Notes: generated by a model not told the origin, from the letters alone. A stretch of 64,000 nucleotides of DNA from Amycolatopsis nalaikhensis (GCF_030264295.1 NZ_CP127173.1:6207501-6271500), one strand, 5' to 3'; positions 54,991-63,462 are shown, counted from the stretch's first letter. Translations and numbers: made by a program.

Positions 54991-56141
54991 CGCTCGTCGT
55001 CGTCGGCGCTTCGCTGGCCGGGCTGCGCGCGGTGGAGTCCGCGCGCCGCACCGGGTACCGCGGCCGGATCGTGCTCGTCGGCGCCGAAGAGCACCTGCCC
55101 TACGACCGGCCGCCGCTGTCCAAGGCGTTCCTCGACCCCGGCCACCCCGGCGAGGTGACGCCGTTCCACCCGGAAACCGTGCTGCGGGACGAACTCGGCG
55201 TCGAACTGCGGCTGGGTGCCCCGGCGGAAAGCCTCGACACCGACGCGCGTGCGGTGGAAGTCGCCGGCACCACCGTCCCCTACACCGCGTTGGTCATCGC
55301 CACCGGCGCGACCGCGCGGACCTTCCCCGGCGCACGGTCGCTGCGGACCGCCGAAGACGCCGTCGCGGTGCGCGCCGCGCTGGACCGGGGTGCGCGCACT
55401 GTCGTGATCGGGGCCGGGTTCATCGGCTCGGAAGTCGCGTCGGCGGCGCGCAACCGCGGTCTGCCGGTGACGATCGTGGAGGCCGCGCCCGTCCCGCTCG
55501 TCCGCGCGGTCGGTGCGACGGCCGGGGCCGAGCTGGCCGCGCTGCACCACGAGGCCGGGACCGAGCTGCGGCTCGGCACCGAGGTCGCCGGGATCGGCGA
55601 CGACGGCGTCCGGCTGTCCACCGGCGAAGTCCTGGCGGCGGACCTCGTGGTCGCGGGCATCGGCGCGGTCCCGGCCACCGGCTGGCTCGAGGGCAGCGGG
55701 CTCACCCTGCACGAGCGCGACGGCGGAGTCGTCTGCGACGCGACCCTGGCGGCCGGACCGCCGGGCGTCTACGCGGCGGGCGACGTCGCCCACGTGGCGA
55801 ACCCGCTCTTCGACGGCGAGCCGATGCGGCTCGAGCACTGGACGAACGCGGCCGAGCAGGGTGCGGCCGCCGTCCGTCACGCGCTCGATCCCGCGTCGGC
55901 TCGCGCCCTGGCAGCGGTGCCGTACTTCTGGTCCGACTGGTACGGCCACCGCATCCAGTTCGTCGGCACGCCGCACGCCGACGAGGTCGTCTCGGCGGAC
56001 GGCGTGACGCTGTACCGCCGCGGTGACCGCATCACCGGCGCGCTCACCGTCGACCGCCCGCGCGAGATCATGAAGTACCGCAGGCGGATCGCCGCGCGCG
56101 CCGCGTGGGGAGAAGCGCTGGCCTTCGCGGGGACGGCCTAG
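54987..56141 (+). CDS. FAD-dependent ferredoxin/rubredoxin reductase
   Basis: 384 residues from GTG 54987, overlapping the ferredoxin stop by GTGA. There are two dinucleotide folds: the FAD site VVVGASLAGLRAVESAR at the N-terminus and the NAD site VVIGAGFIGSEVASAARNRG near residue 135, plus the FAD motif GVYAAGDVAHV. The C-terminal reductase domain has WSDWYGHRIQFVGTP. It passes electrons from NAD(P)H to the ferredoxin and/or the rubredoxin domain of AlkB. Confidence 0.92.
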   Translation: MTLVVVGASLAGLRAVESARRTGYRGRIVLVGAEEHLPYDRPPLSKAFLDPGHPGEVTPFHPETVLRDELGVELRLGAPAESLDTDARAVEVAGTTVPYTALVIATGATARTFPGARSLRTAEDAVAVRAALDRGARTVVIGAGFIGSEVASAARNRGLPVTIVEAAPVPLVRAVGATAGAELAALHHEAGTELRLGTEVAGIGDDGVRLSTGEVLAADLVVAGIGAVPATGWLEGSGLTLHERDGGVVCDATLAAGPPGVYAAGDVAHVANPLFDGEPMRLEHWTNAAEQGAAAVRHALDPASARALAAVPYFWSDWYGHRIQFVGTPHADEVVSADGVTLYRRGDRITGALTVDRPREIMKYRRRIAARAAWGEALAFAGTA

Positions 56142-56142
56142 A

Positions 56143-56769
56143 ATGCCGATCATGAGCGGGGCACTTCCGGCACCGGCCGCGGGCGGCCAGTACCGGCGGC
56201 CGATCATCACCGCGGCGATCGAGCTGACCGCGCGGTCCGGCTGGCCGGCGGTCACGATGGCCCGGCTGGCCGAGGTCGTCGGCGTCAGCCGCCAGACCGT
56301 GTACAACGAGATCGGCTCCAAGACCGCGCTGGCCGAGGCGATGGTGGCGCACGAGCTCGACCGGTTCCTCTCGGTCGTCGACGCGGCGTTCGACCGCCAC
56401 CCGGACGACCTGGTCGAGGCGATCTACGACGCCGTCCGCGCGGTCCTCGAGCTGGCCGACGACAACGTCCTGCTGCGTGCGATCGCCTCGGCGACGCACG
56501 GCACGGCCAACGAGCTGCTCCCGTTGCTCACCACCCGGGCGGGCACGCTGCTCACCCAGGCGAAGACCATGCTGGCCGAGCGGGTGCGGTCCTACCGGCC
56601 GCCGCTCGCCGACGAGCGGATCGCGGTCGTGATCGACCTCGTCGTCCGCACCGTGCTCAGCCACGTCATGCAGCCGTCGGACACCCCGGCTCGCACCGCG
56701 GACGCACTCGCCTGGCTGGCGGCCCGCGTCCTCGGCGTGGACGCGAGCCCGCCGCTGCGGCACACCTGA
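56143..56769 (+). CDS. TetR-family regulator of the alkane operon
   Basis: 208 residues from ATG 56143 (a second ATG at 56152 is possible), one base after the reductase stop. The N-terminal HTH is AAIELTARSGWPAVTMARLAEVVGVSRQTVYNEIGSKTALAEAM. The C-terminal ligand domain has LADDNVLLRAIASA. TetR genes at the end of alkB-rub operons in actinomycetes repress the operon and respond to fatty-acid products; the same role is likely here. Confidence 0.88.
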   Translation: MPIMSGALPAPAAGGQYRRPIITAAIELTARSGWPAVTMARLAEVVGVSRQTVYNEIGSKTALAEAMVAHELDRFLSVVDAAFDRHPDDLVEAIYDAVRAVLELADDNVLLRAIASATHGTANELLPLLTTRAGTLLTQAKTMLAERVRSYRPPLADERIAVVIDLVVRTVLSHVMQPSDTPARTADALAWLAARVLGVDASPPLRHT

Positions 56770-56771
56770 GC

Positions 56772-57606
56772 TCAGCGGAGCCCGTGCCGGTCCAGCCACG
56801 CGGCGATCTCGGTGCCGATCTCCTTGGGCCGGTCCTCCTGGGCGTGGTGCCCGGCTTCCCCGCCCGCGACGACGTCCAGCGCGGCGATGTTTTGCTCGCA
56901 CCAGCGCCGCATCCGGTCGTCGATGAGCAGGGTGGGGGAGCCTTCGAAGGTCAGGAGCAGCTTCGGCGTGTCCGTGCTCGCCGCCAGCCATTCGCCGTAG
57001 GCCTCGATGCGCGCGACGAGCTGCGGCCGGCTCGCCGCCGAGCGGCAGCTGCCGGGCCCAGGCCAGCACGGGGCGGCGGCTCTCGGGCGTCGGGAACGGC
57101 GCGAGGTGGACGGCCAGCTCGCCGGCGCCGAGCGGGGTGCGCACGCCGCCGGTGAACGCCTGCCGGATGAACGAGTCCTGGGCCAGCACCATTTCCTCGC
57201 CGACGCCGGGCGTGCGGATCTTCCGCGACCGCTCGGCCGCCTGCGGCGACAGGTCGGTCCACGCCATCGGCTTGACGAACGTCTCGAAGAACGCCACCCC
57301 GCGGACGCGGCCGGGGTGCCGGGCGGCGTGGTCGAAGGCGAGCGCGCCACCCCAGTCGTGCCCGACCAGGACGACGTCGTCGAGGCCGAGGGCGTCGAAC
57401 CAGGCGTCGAGGTACCGCGCGTGGTCGGCGAAGGTGTAGCCGATGTCCGGCTTGGCGGAGCGGCCCATGCCGATGAGGTCGGGGGCCAGCAGCCGCCCGC
57501 CGCCGACGTGCGGCAGGACGTCGCGCCAGCCGTAGGACGAGCTGGGGTTGCCGTGCAGGAACACGATCGGGGTGCCGCTGCCGGATTCTTCGTGGTGGAG
57601 GGTCAT
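56772..57606 (-). CDS. Haloalkane-dehalogenase-like alpha/beta-hydrolase, frameshifted near 57030
   Basis: ATG 57606 opens MTLHHEESGSGTPIVFLHGNPSSSYGWRDV. The nucleophile is Asp in GHDWGGALAFDHA (near residue 84), the haloalkane-dehalogenase type, and LLAPDLIGMGRSAKPDIGY precedes it. The frame is lost after LPLGGEP near 57030 and resumes one base over (QLVARIEAYGEWLAA ... WCEQNIAALDVVAGGEAGHHAQEDRP ... WLDRHGLR). Removing one base gives 278 codons, the normal length, with the late His in GHHAQED. It lies one base after the MarR stop, so the two are an operon. Substrate: halogenated or epoxide compounds, unproven. Confidence 0.75.
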
Positions 57607-57607
57607 G

Positions 57608-58048
57608 TCAGGTCCCTTCGAGCGGGGTGTCGAGGAGGAGGGTGAGGTCGCGGGTGAGCGCCGCGGTGCGTTCGCCGCGGCGGCCGCCGAGCGGGGCGAG
57701 CAGGCGGTCGAGCAGCTCCGCGACGGTGGCGATCGCCGGTTCGACGACTTCGTGCCCGCGGGCGGTGAGGCGCAGCCGGACGGTCCGGGTGTCGGTGGTG
57801 TCGCGGGCGCGTTCGACCAGGCCGTCGGCGTCGAGGGTGCGGGCGAGCTTGGAGACGTACAGCGGCTCGAGGCCGGTGTGGTCGGCCAGTTCCCGCTGGC
57901 TCGGGGTGGTCCCGGCGCGTTCCAGCCCGGCGAGCGAGGACAGGAAGACGTACTGCGCGTGCGTCAGGTCGAGCGGCGCCAAAGCGCGGTCAACGGCCAC
58001 CCGCCATTTCAGGGAGAGGCGCCAGACGAGGTGCCCGGGAGTGCTCAT
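57608..58048 (-). CDS. MarR-family transcriptional regulator
   Basis: 146 residues from ATG 58048. The winged helix is SQRELADHTGLEPLYVSKLARTLDADGLVERARDTTDTRTVRLRLTARG. It is directly upstream of the dehalogenase-like gene (TGAC-ATG junction), which it probably regulates along with itself. Two perfect 15-base direct repeats lie just upstream of its start and are good operator candidates. Confidence 0.9.
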   Translation of the reverse strand: MSTPGHLVWRLSLKWRVAVDRALAPLDLTHAQYVFLSSLAGLERAGTTPSQRELADHTGLEPLYVSKLARTLDADGLVERARDTTDTRTVRLRLTARGHEVVEPAIATVAELLDRLLAPLGGRRGERTAALTRDLTLLLDTPLEGT

Positions 58049-58057
58049 GCCAAATAC

Positions 58058-58087
58058 AGTACATGGCTACTAAGTACATGGCTACTA
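58058..58087. promoter_or_regulatory. Two tandem perfect 15-base repeats upstream of marR
   Basis: AGTACATGGCTACTA occurs at 58058-58072 and again at 58073-58087. The tandem lies in the 36-base gap between the TetR stop and the MarR start, overlapping the TetR stop codon. Its position and its spacing of about 1.5 helical turns suggest tandem regulator sites, most simply for MarR. An accidental duplication is the alternative. Confidence 0.6.
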
Positions 58088-58648
58088 TTTCCGGCGGAGG
58101 CCGTCGACAAGGACGGCGACCATGCGCCGCCCCTGCTCCGGGGCACGACCGGGCAGGGGGCGGCACAGCAGGGCGATCGCTTCCAGGAGTTCCTGGGCGC
58201 CGATGTCGCCGCGGATCGCACCGTCGGCCGACGCGGCGTCGAGAAGCTCCGCGAGCACCGGACCGAGCCGTTCCATGAAGTAGCCGGGCAGGCTTTCGAA
58301 CGCCGGATCGCCCGAGTGCAGCGCGGACGCCAGGCCGCGTTTGGCGCCCAGCAGGTCGACGTACCGGTCGATCCAGCGCGAGAGTGCCTCGGCGGGCGGG
58401 TGTGCCGAACCCAACTCGGGTCCGGCGTCGGCGAGGGCGTCGATCCCGGTCCGCACCACGGCTTTGACCAGGTCGGAGCGCTGCGGGAAATGCCGGTACA
58501 GGGTGCCGACGCCCACCCCGGCGCGATCGGTGATCTCTTTCGCCGGCGCGTCCACGCCGGAGGTGTCGAAGACGGCTCGGGCGGCGTCGATCAGCGCCTC
58601 GACGTTGCGTCGCGCGTCGGCGCGCAGACGGCGCGCTTCCTGGGTCAC
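58085..58648 (-). CDS. TetR-family regulator
   Basis: 187 residues from GTG 58648 (AGAGG six bases upstream); a longer frame to 58789 would run into the divergent gene and was rejected. The HTH is NVEALIDAARAVFDTSGVDAPAKEITDRAGVGVGTLYRHFPQRSDLVKAV. It is divergent from the second aldo/keto reductase with a palindromic operator between, so repression of that reductase and of itself is likely. Confidence 0.9.
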   Translation of the reverse strand: MTQEARRLRADARRNVEALIDAARAVFDTSGVDAPAKEITDRAGVGVGTLYRHFPQRSDLVKAVVRTGIDALADAGPELGSAHPPAEALSRWIDRYVDLLGAKRGLASALHSGDPAFESLPGYFMERLGPVLAELLDAASADGAIRGDIGAQELLEAIALLCRPLPGRAPEQGRRMVAVLVDGLRRK

Positions 58649-58679
58649 TCCGCACCTCTCCTGTCGTCGGTTGCATAAC

Positions 58680-58716
58680 CGGAAAGTCTTTCCGTATAGT
58701 TCCGGAATAGCTTTCC
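58680..58716. promoter_or_regulatory. Palindromic operator between tetR and aldo/keto reductase
   Basis: CGGAAAGTCTTTCCG (58680-58694) is a perfect 7-1-7 palindrome. A second, partly symmetric site TTCCGGAATAGCTTTCC (58700-58716) repeats the GGAA/TTTCC half-sites about 20 bases on. The pair sits in the 106-base divergent promoter region, the usual place for TetR dimers. Confidence 0.7.
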
Positions 58717-58754
58717 ACTTACGGCGAGCATACGCACCCCACGGGAGTGAAGCC

Positions 58755-59777
58755 ATGCAGTACCGCACGCTCGGCCGGACCGGGATCAAGGTCAGCCCCT
58801 ACGCGCTGGGCACGATGATGTTCGCGACGTCCTTCGGCAACCCCGACGCCGACGACTCCGCCCGCATGCTCCACAAGGCGCTGGACGCGGGCATCAACTT
58901 CATCGACACCGCCGACGCCTACGGAGATTCCGAAGACGTGGTCGGCAAGGCCCTCGAGGGCCGCCGTGACGACGTCGTGCTCGCCACCAAGTTCGGGCGC
59001 CCGGTCGACGCGAACCCGCACCACCAAGGCGCGTCGCGGCGCTGGATCGTCACCGCCGTCGAGAACTCGTTGCGGCGCTTGCGAACCGACCACATCGACC
59101 TCTACCAGGTGCACCGCACCGACCCCGGCACGGACATCGAGGAAACGCTTTCCGCGCTGACCGACCTGCTCCGCAGCGGCAAGGTCCGCGCGATCGGCAC
59201 CTCGCAAAGTCTCGCGTCCGACATCGTCGAGGCGCAGTGGGTCGCCGAGCGGCGCGGCCTGGCGCGGTTCCGCACCGAGCAGTCGGCCTACTCGATCCTC
59301 AACCGCGGGGTCGAGCGCGAGGTGCTCCCGCTCGCCCAGCGCTTCGGCATGGGCACGCTGATCTGGGGCCCGCTCGGCCAGGGCCTGCTCACCGGCCGCG
59401 TCCGCAAGGGCGGGGAAAACGACCTGCGCCGCGCCCCGCTGCTGAGGCACCTCACCGACGAACGCCGGCTCGACGTCGTGGAGGAGCTGGTGCCCCTGGC
59501 CGCCGAAGCGGGTCTGCCGATGACGCACCTGGCGATGGCGTTCGTCATCGCGCACCCCGGCGTCACGAGCGCACTCCTCGGCCCGCGGACGATGCCCCAG
59601 CTCGACGACCTGCTCACCGGCGTCGAGGTCAGGCTCACCGACGACATCCTGGACCGGATCGACGAAATCGTCCCGCCCGGCACGAACGTCGGTGCCCTCG
59701 ACCAGAACTACCAGCCACCCGCGGTCGCGGACCCGAACCTGCGCCGCCGTCCGCTCGCCGATCGCGCGGCGGCCTGA
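58755..59777 (+). CDS. Aldo/keto reductase, paralogue of the gene at 1256
   Basis: 340 residues from ATG 58755 (GGGAGTGAAG upstream). The first residues MQYRTLGRTGIKVSPYALG are nearly identical to the paralogue, and so are the active-site segment FIDTADAYGDSEDVVGKALEGRRDDVVLATKFG, LYQVHRTDPGTDIEETLSALTDLLRSGKVRAIGTS and the C-terminal NLRRRPLADRAAA. It is a cytosolic NADPH-dependent carbonyl reductase, substrate unknown. The two copies differ in control: this one is divergent from TetR, the other is convergent with AraC. Confidence 0.92.
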   Translation: MQYRTLGRTGIKVSPYALGTMMFATSFGNPDADDSARMLHKALDAGINFIDTADAYGDSEDVVGKALEGRRDDVVLATKFGRPVDANPHHQGASRRWIVTAVENSLRRLRTDHIDLYQVHRTDPGTDIEETLSALTDLLRSGKVRAIGTSQSLASDIVEAQWVAERRGLARFRTEQSAYSILNRGVEREVLPLAQRFGMGTLIWGPLGQGLLTGRVRKGGENDLRRAPLLRHLTDERRLDVVEELVPLAAEAGLPMTHLAMAFVIAHPGVTSALLGPRTMPQLDDLLTGVEVRLTDDILDRIDEIVPPGTNVGALDQNYQPPAVADPNLRRRPLADRAAA

Positions 59778-60983
59778 TCAGGCGGCGAGCTCGCGGATGC
59801 GGGCCATGGCCGCCCGGACCTCGGCGAACCCCGTGGTGAGCGGGCTGAGGCCGACGCGGATGCCGTCGGGGCGGCGGAAGTCGATCAGCACGCCGTTCTC
59901 GATGAGCACCCGCGAAAGCCGCTCGGCGTCGGGGTGCCGGAGCGTCACGTGGCCGCCGCGGCGGGCGTCGTCGCGGGGCGAGGCGACCGTGAACCCCAGC
60001 GGGACGAGCCACTCGTCGGCCAGGTCGATGACCCACCGGCCCAGCGCCACGGCCTTCGCCCGCACCCGCTCGATCCCGGCCTCGGCCAGCAGCGCGACGC
60101 CCTCCTGGACGCCCACCATCCCGAGCACCGGCGGCGTGCCGGACAACGCCCGCCGGATGCCGGGCGCGGGCACGTAGTGCTCGGCCATGCCGAAGGTGTC
60201 GGCCGCGCCCATCCAGCCGGTGATGGGCTGGCCGAACGCCTCGTGGTGGCGAGCGTTGACGTAGAGGAACGCAGGCGCGCCGGGCCCGGCGTTGAGGAAC
60301 TTGTACGTGCAGCCGACGGCGAAGTCGGCGTCGGCCGCGTCGAGCGCGACCGGGACCGAGCCGACGCTGTGACAGAGGTCCCAGACCACGAGCCCGCCGC
60401 GGTCGTGCACCAGCCGCGTGATCCCGGCCAGGTCGGCGATCGCGGCGGAGCGGTAGTCCACATGGGACAGGACGACCGCCGCCGTGCGCGGCCCGGTGAC
60501 GGCCGCGACGTCCTCGGCCCGGACGTCGTCGGCGTCGATCCACCGGACCGTGTGGCCGCGTTCGGCGGCGACGCTCTCGGCGAGGAACCGGTCGGTGGGG
60601 AAATTGCCGGTGTCGATGACGATCTCGTCGCGGCCCGGCCGCAGCGCGACCGCCGCCCGCAGCACCTTGTACAGGCACACGGACGTCGAGTCGGCGACGA
60701 TGGTCTGCCCGGGCGCGGCACCGAGCGCGACGCGGCCGAGCTCGTCGCCGATCTCTTCGGGCAGCGTGAGCCACCGCTCTTCCCACGACCGGATGAGCCG
60801 CGCGCCCCACTGGTCGGCGACGACTTCCTGGAGCCGGGCGGCGGTGGCGCGCAGCGGGCGGCCCAGCGAGTTGCCGTCGAGGTAGGCGACGACGCCGGGG
60901 TCGGTGATCGGCAGGAAGCGGTCGCGGAAGCCGGCCAGCTCGTCCGCGGCGTCGAGGCGCTCGGCGTCCTCCGGCGTGGTCAG
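59778..60983 (-). CDS. kynU: Kynureninase
   Basis: About 401 residues. It is a PLP fold-type I enzyme with ITDPGVVAYLDGNSLGRPL, WEERWLTLPEEIGDELGRVALGAAPGQTIVADSTS, TGNFPTDRFL, VVWDLCHSVGSVPV and the Schiff-base Lys in GCTYKFLNAGPGAPAF, then GWMGAADTFGM. It cleaves kynurenine to anthranilate and alanine in tryptophan breakdown. No ATG, GTG or TTG fits the start; CTG at 60983, overlapping the DUF5997 stop as CTGA and preceded by GGAGAAGG, is the best choice. No tryptophan dioxygenase gene is visible in the window. Confidence 0.88.
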   Translation of the reverse strand: MTTPEDAERLDAADELAGFRDRFLPITDPGVVAYLDGNSLGRPLRATAARLQEVVADQWGARLIRSWEERWLTLPEEIGDELGRVALGAAPGQTIVADSTSVCLYKVLRAAVALRPGRDEIVIDTGNFPTDRFLAESVAAERGHTVRWIDADDVRAEDVAAVTGPRTAAVVLSHVDYRSAAIADLAGITRLVHDRGGLVVWDLCHSVGSVPVALDAADADFAVGCTYKFLNAGPGAPAFLYVNARHHEAFGQPITGWMGAADTFGMAEHYVPAPGIRRALSGTPPVLGMVGVQEGVALLAEAGIERVRAKAVALGRWVIDLADEWLVPLGFTVASPRDDARRGGHVTLRHPDAERLSRVLIENGVLIDFRRPDGIRVGLSPLTTGFAEVRAAMARIRELAA

Positions 60984-61351
60984 CGGTCCTTCTCCTTGAG
61001 CCGCACGGCTTCCTTGCGCACCTCGGCCTGGGTGGCGCGCTCGCGCACCAGCCAGTCGGGGCTTTCCGCCTTGAGCGCGTCGATCTGCTCGGTGGTGAGC
61101 GCCTCGGTGATCCCGCCGCGGGTGAGGCCGCCGATGGAGACTCCCAGCTTGGCCGCGACGACCTGCCGCGGGTGCGGGCCGAGGCGGCGCAGCTCGCGCA
61201 GCCACTCGGGCGGGTCGGCCTGCAGCGCGTTCAGCTCGTCGCGCGAGACGACGCCCTCCCGGAACTCCGCGGGGGTGGCCTCGAGGTACACACCCAGCTT
61301 CTTCGCCGCCGTCGCGGGTTTCATCGTCTGGGCGGTCTTGTGCGACGTCAT
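60980..61351 (-). CDS. DUF5997-family protein
   Basis: 123 residues from ATG 61351. Helical, basic protein: MKPATAAKKLGVYLEATPAEFREGVVSRDELNALQADPPEWLRELRRLGPHPR..., then VSIGGLTRGGITEALTTEQIDALKAESPDWL. It is a small actinomycete family of unknown function, usually divergent from the LysR-type effector-domain gene found here at 61394. Its stop overlaps the kynureninase start, so the two are co-transcribed. Confidence 0.85.
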   Translation of the reverse strand: MTSHKTAQTMKPATAAKKLGVYLEATPAEFREGVVSRDELNALQADPPEWLRELRRLGPHPRQVVAAKLGVSIGGLTRGGITEALTTEQIDALKAESPDWLVRERATQAEVRKEAVRLKEKDR

Positions 61352-61393
61352 GCCGTCCAGGGTAGCCAGCGTCACTCCCGGTAACCTGACCCG

Positions 61394-62071
61394 GTGACCT
61401 CTTTCAAGCTCGCGTACGTCCCGGGCGCGACTCCGGCCAAGTGGGTGCGGACCTGGGGCGAGCGGGTGCCGGAGGTGCCGCTCGAGCTGGTGCCGGTCGC
61501 CGCGGCCGACGCGACGGGCCTGCTCCGCGCGCGCGAAGCCGACGCGGCGTTGCTGCGGTCCCCGATCGACCGCGACGGCCTGCACGCGATCCCGCTCTAC
61601 ACCGAGACGACGGTGGTCGTGGTGCCGAAGGACCACCTGGTCGCGGCGGCCGACGAAGTGTCCACAGCGGACTTGGCGGACGACGTCGTGCTGCACCCGC
61701 TGGACGACACGCTCGAGTGGGCGGCGCTCCCGGGCCGTCCGGCGGTCGCGCGGCCGGAGACGACGGCGGACGCGATCGAGCTGGTGGCGGCGGGCGTCGG
61801 CGTGCTGGTTGTCCCGCAGTCACTGGCCCGGTTGCACCACCGCCGCGACCTGACGTACCGGACGGTCACCGACGCGCCGCAGTCGAGCGTCGCGTTGTCG
61901 TGGCTGGAGGACGAGACGACGGACCTGATGGAGCAGTTCATCGGGATCGTCCGCGGCCGCACGGTCAACAGCACGCGCGGGAAGCCGCAGCAGGCCCCCG
62001 CGGAGCGCAAGCGCCCGAAGCCCGCGCCGGAGCGGCGGCGCGGGGCCGCGCGGAAGCCGCGTCGCCGCTAG
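61394..62071 (+). CDS. LysR-type substrate-binding domain protein without HTH
   Basis: 225 residues from GTG 61394, with TAACCT 7 bases upstream (probably leaderless). The fold is the periplasmic-binding-like effector domain of LysR regulators: FKLAYVPGATPAKWVRTWGERVPEVPLELVPV, AALLRSPIDRDGLHAIPLYTETTVVVVPKDHLVA, AIELVAAGVGVLVVPQSLARL. No DNA-binding domain precedes it. The final ~45 residues are very basic (KRPKPAPERRRGAARKPRRR), possibly for nucleic-acid contact. It is divergent from DUF5997 and convergent with the next gene (4-base overlap). Confidence 0.85.
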   Translation: MTSFKLAYVPGATPAKWVRTWGERVPEVPLELVPVAAADATGLLRAREADAALLRSPIDRDGLHAIPLYTETTVVVVPKDHLVAAADEVSTADLADDVVLHPLDDTLEWAALPGRPAVARPETTADAIELVAAGVGVLVVPQSLARLHHRRDLTYRTVTDAPQSSVALSWLEDETTDLMEQFIGIVRGRTVNSTRGKPQQAPAERKRPKPAPERRRGAARKPRRR

Positions 62072-62358
62072 TTCGTCCGGTTCGCCGCGCAGACGCAGTT
62101 GCCGTCGGCGCGGTCGGGCAGGTCGGGGTCGTCGAACCAGAAGCCGTTCTCGCCGAGGTACCGGAACTGGATGACGGTGCCGGGCGCGACGTCGACCGAA
62201 GCCGAGCGACGGCCGTTGGAGCGCGGGGTGAGGTGGTGGCGGCCGGGCGTCCAGTCGTTGAAGGAACCGACGACGCTCACCCGTCCGGGTGGCGCTCCGA
62301 TCGGCAGGCTGAAGGTGACGCGCTGGGTGCCGGCCCGGCTCTTGCTGATCTTGATCAC
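62068..62358 (-). CDS. Early-set (CBM48/isoamylase N-terminal-like) domain protein
   Basis: 96 residues from GTG 62358, beginning MIKISKSRAGTQRVTFSLP. The segments GRVSVVGSFNDWTPGRHHL and GTVIQFRYLGENGFWFDDPDLPDRADGNCVCAAN are the glycogen-binding/early-set domain as in AMPK-beta-like proteins. It is a stand-alone domain with no catalytic part, presumably binding alpha-glucans. A longer upstream frame (to 62448) lacks similarity. Confidence 0.85.
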   Translation of the reverse strand: MIKISKSRAGTQRVTFSLPIGAPPGRVSVVGSFNDWTPGRHHLTPRSNGRRSASVDVAPGTVIQFRYLGENGFWFDDPDLPDRADGNCVCAANRTN

Positions 62359-62566
62359 TCGCTGACGGCCTTTCGCGGAGACGGTTCGTGCGGGGCGTGC
62401 TCGGCACTGAGCGCGGACATGATGGCACAGGTGTGACGGTTCGGTCACCCGGAGTGCCCGAAGGGGGGACGACGCCGCTCAACGGTTCGCCACCGACCGG
62501 GTGGTCCTGCCGCGATCCATGATCATCTTGCTGCCGGACGTGCTTTGAAGTGCGAAACTGGCAGCC

Positions 62567-63082
62567 GTGACCGTCGCCGCTGATCGTCAAGTCAAGGACC
62601 CGTGTGCCTGGCTCAGCGCCGTCACCCACGAGCTCGCCGACGTGCATCCGGCCGAGACGCGAGCCGTGCTCTTGACGGTGTGGGACGGGCTGGTCGCCGC
62701 CCGGCTGGCCGGACTCCACGCCGCCGCGGCTTCGCCCCGCTGGCGGGCCCGGCAGCGCCACGCCGAAGCGGTCGAGTTCGACCTGGCACTGGTGCTGGCC
62801 CGCCGGTGCACGGTGGGCACCGGCCTGGCCATCCCGGCCCGGCTGCGGGGAGCCGCGGTCGCCTGGCCGGTGTCCCGGGCCGACGCCGCGGTGGCCGCGA
62901 TCATCGCGTTCTGCGGCGCGGCGGAGGGAACGCTGAGGCGGGCGGGCGAGCTGACCCCGGTGTGGGAGGACAGCCTCCTCGGCCCGGTGGCGCTGACCCG
63001 CTGGCTGGCGGACTCCTGGACGGGCAAGCACACCGGCTGCCCCCTGAGCCTGCCGGTACCCCCACCAACCTGGTGGCGCTGA
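62567..63082 (+). CDS. Uncharacterised protein
   Basis: 171 residues from GTG 62567. I do not recognise it. It is alpha-helical and Ala/Arg/Trp-rich (ETRAVLLTVWDGLVAARLAGLHAAAASPRWRARQRHAEAVEFDLALVLARR; ADAAVAAIIAFCGAAEGTLRRAGELTPVWEDSLLG) and ends with PVPPPTWWR. It has no signal peptide or clear membrane helix. The start has no strong ribosome site and may be leaderless. A long palindrome follows 28 bases after its stop. Confidence 0.6.
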   Translation: MTVAADRQVKDPCAWLSAVTHELADVHPAETRAVLLTVWDGLVAARLAGLHAAAASPRWRARQRHAEAVEFDLALVLARRCTVGTGLAIPARLRGAAVAWPVSRADAAVAAIIAFCGAAEGTLRRAGELTPVWEDSLLGPVALTRWLADSWTGKHTGCPLSLPVPPPTWWR

Positions 63083-63110
63083 CCGCGACCGGCCTTCCGC
63101 TCGGCTTGCG

Positions 63111-63160
63111 CGGTCGTGAGTGTTTAGGGCGGTTAGAACCGCCCTAAACACTCACGACCG
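63111..63160. terminator. Perfect 24-bp palindrome (intact copy of the IS481 target)
   Basis: 24-base arms around a 2-base centre, containing TTTAGGGCGGTT-AG-AACCGCCCTAAA. It follows the stop at 63082 and probably terminates that transcript, again without a T-run. Its 46 inner bases equal the palindrome into which the IS481 element inserted at 43501, so the sequence is present at least twice in the window. Confidence 0.75.
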
Positions 63161-63232
63161 GCGGGCCCTCGGGCGTGTCCGTCAGGGATGGCTGGGCCGG
63201 GCGTGGATCCGGCGGGCGAGAGGAGGCCGGGG

Positions 63233-63462
63233 TGAGCGACTCAGCCCCGCCCGCGAGACTCCCCGACGCGACCCGCGTCGCCGTCCGCGCTCTGCTGCTC
63301 GCCGAACTCACCGCCGCCGGGGTGCGGGCGCGCGCCGCCGGGTGGCCGCCCGGCCAGGTGGTCGAGCTTTTCACCGAGCGGCTGCGGCTGGCGGCCGAGG
63401 ATGGCCAACGCCGTCGTCACGATCCGGTCCAACCTCGCCGGTTCGGTGAGTGCCGTGGCTAG
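63233..63462 (+). CDS. Small uncharacterised open reading frame
   Basis: 76 residues from GTG 63233 with AGGAGG upstream. The first 50 residues look like a real helical protein (LPDATRVAVRALLLAELTAAGVRARAAGWPPGQVVELFTERLRLAAED), while the last ~20 (GQRRRHDPVQPRRFGECRG) do not. Its 3' part overlaps the opposite-strand gene, so it may be a truncated or frameshifted gene. Function unknown. Confidence 0.35.
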
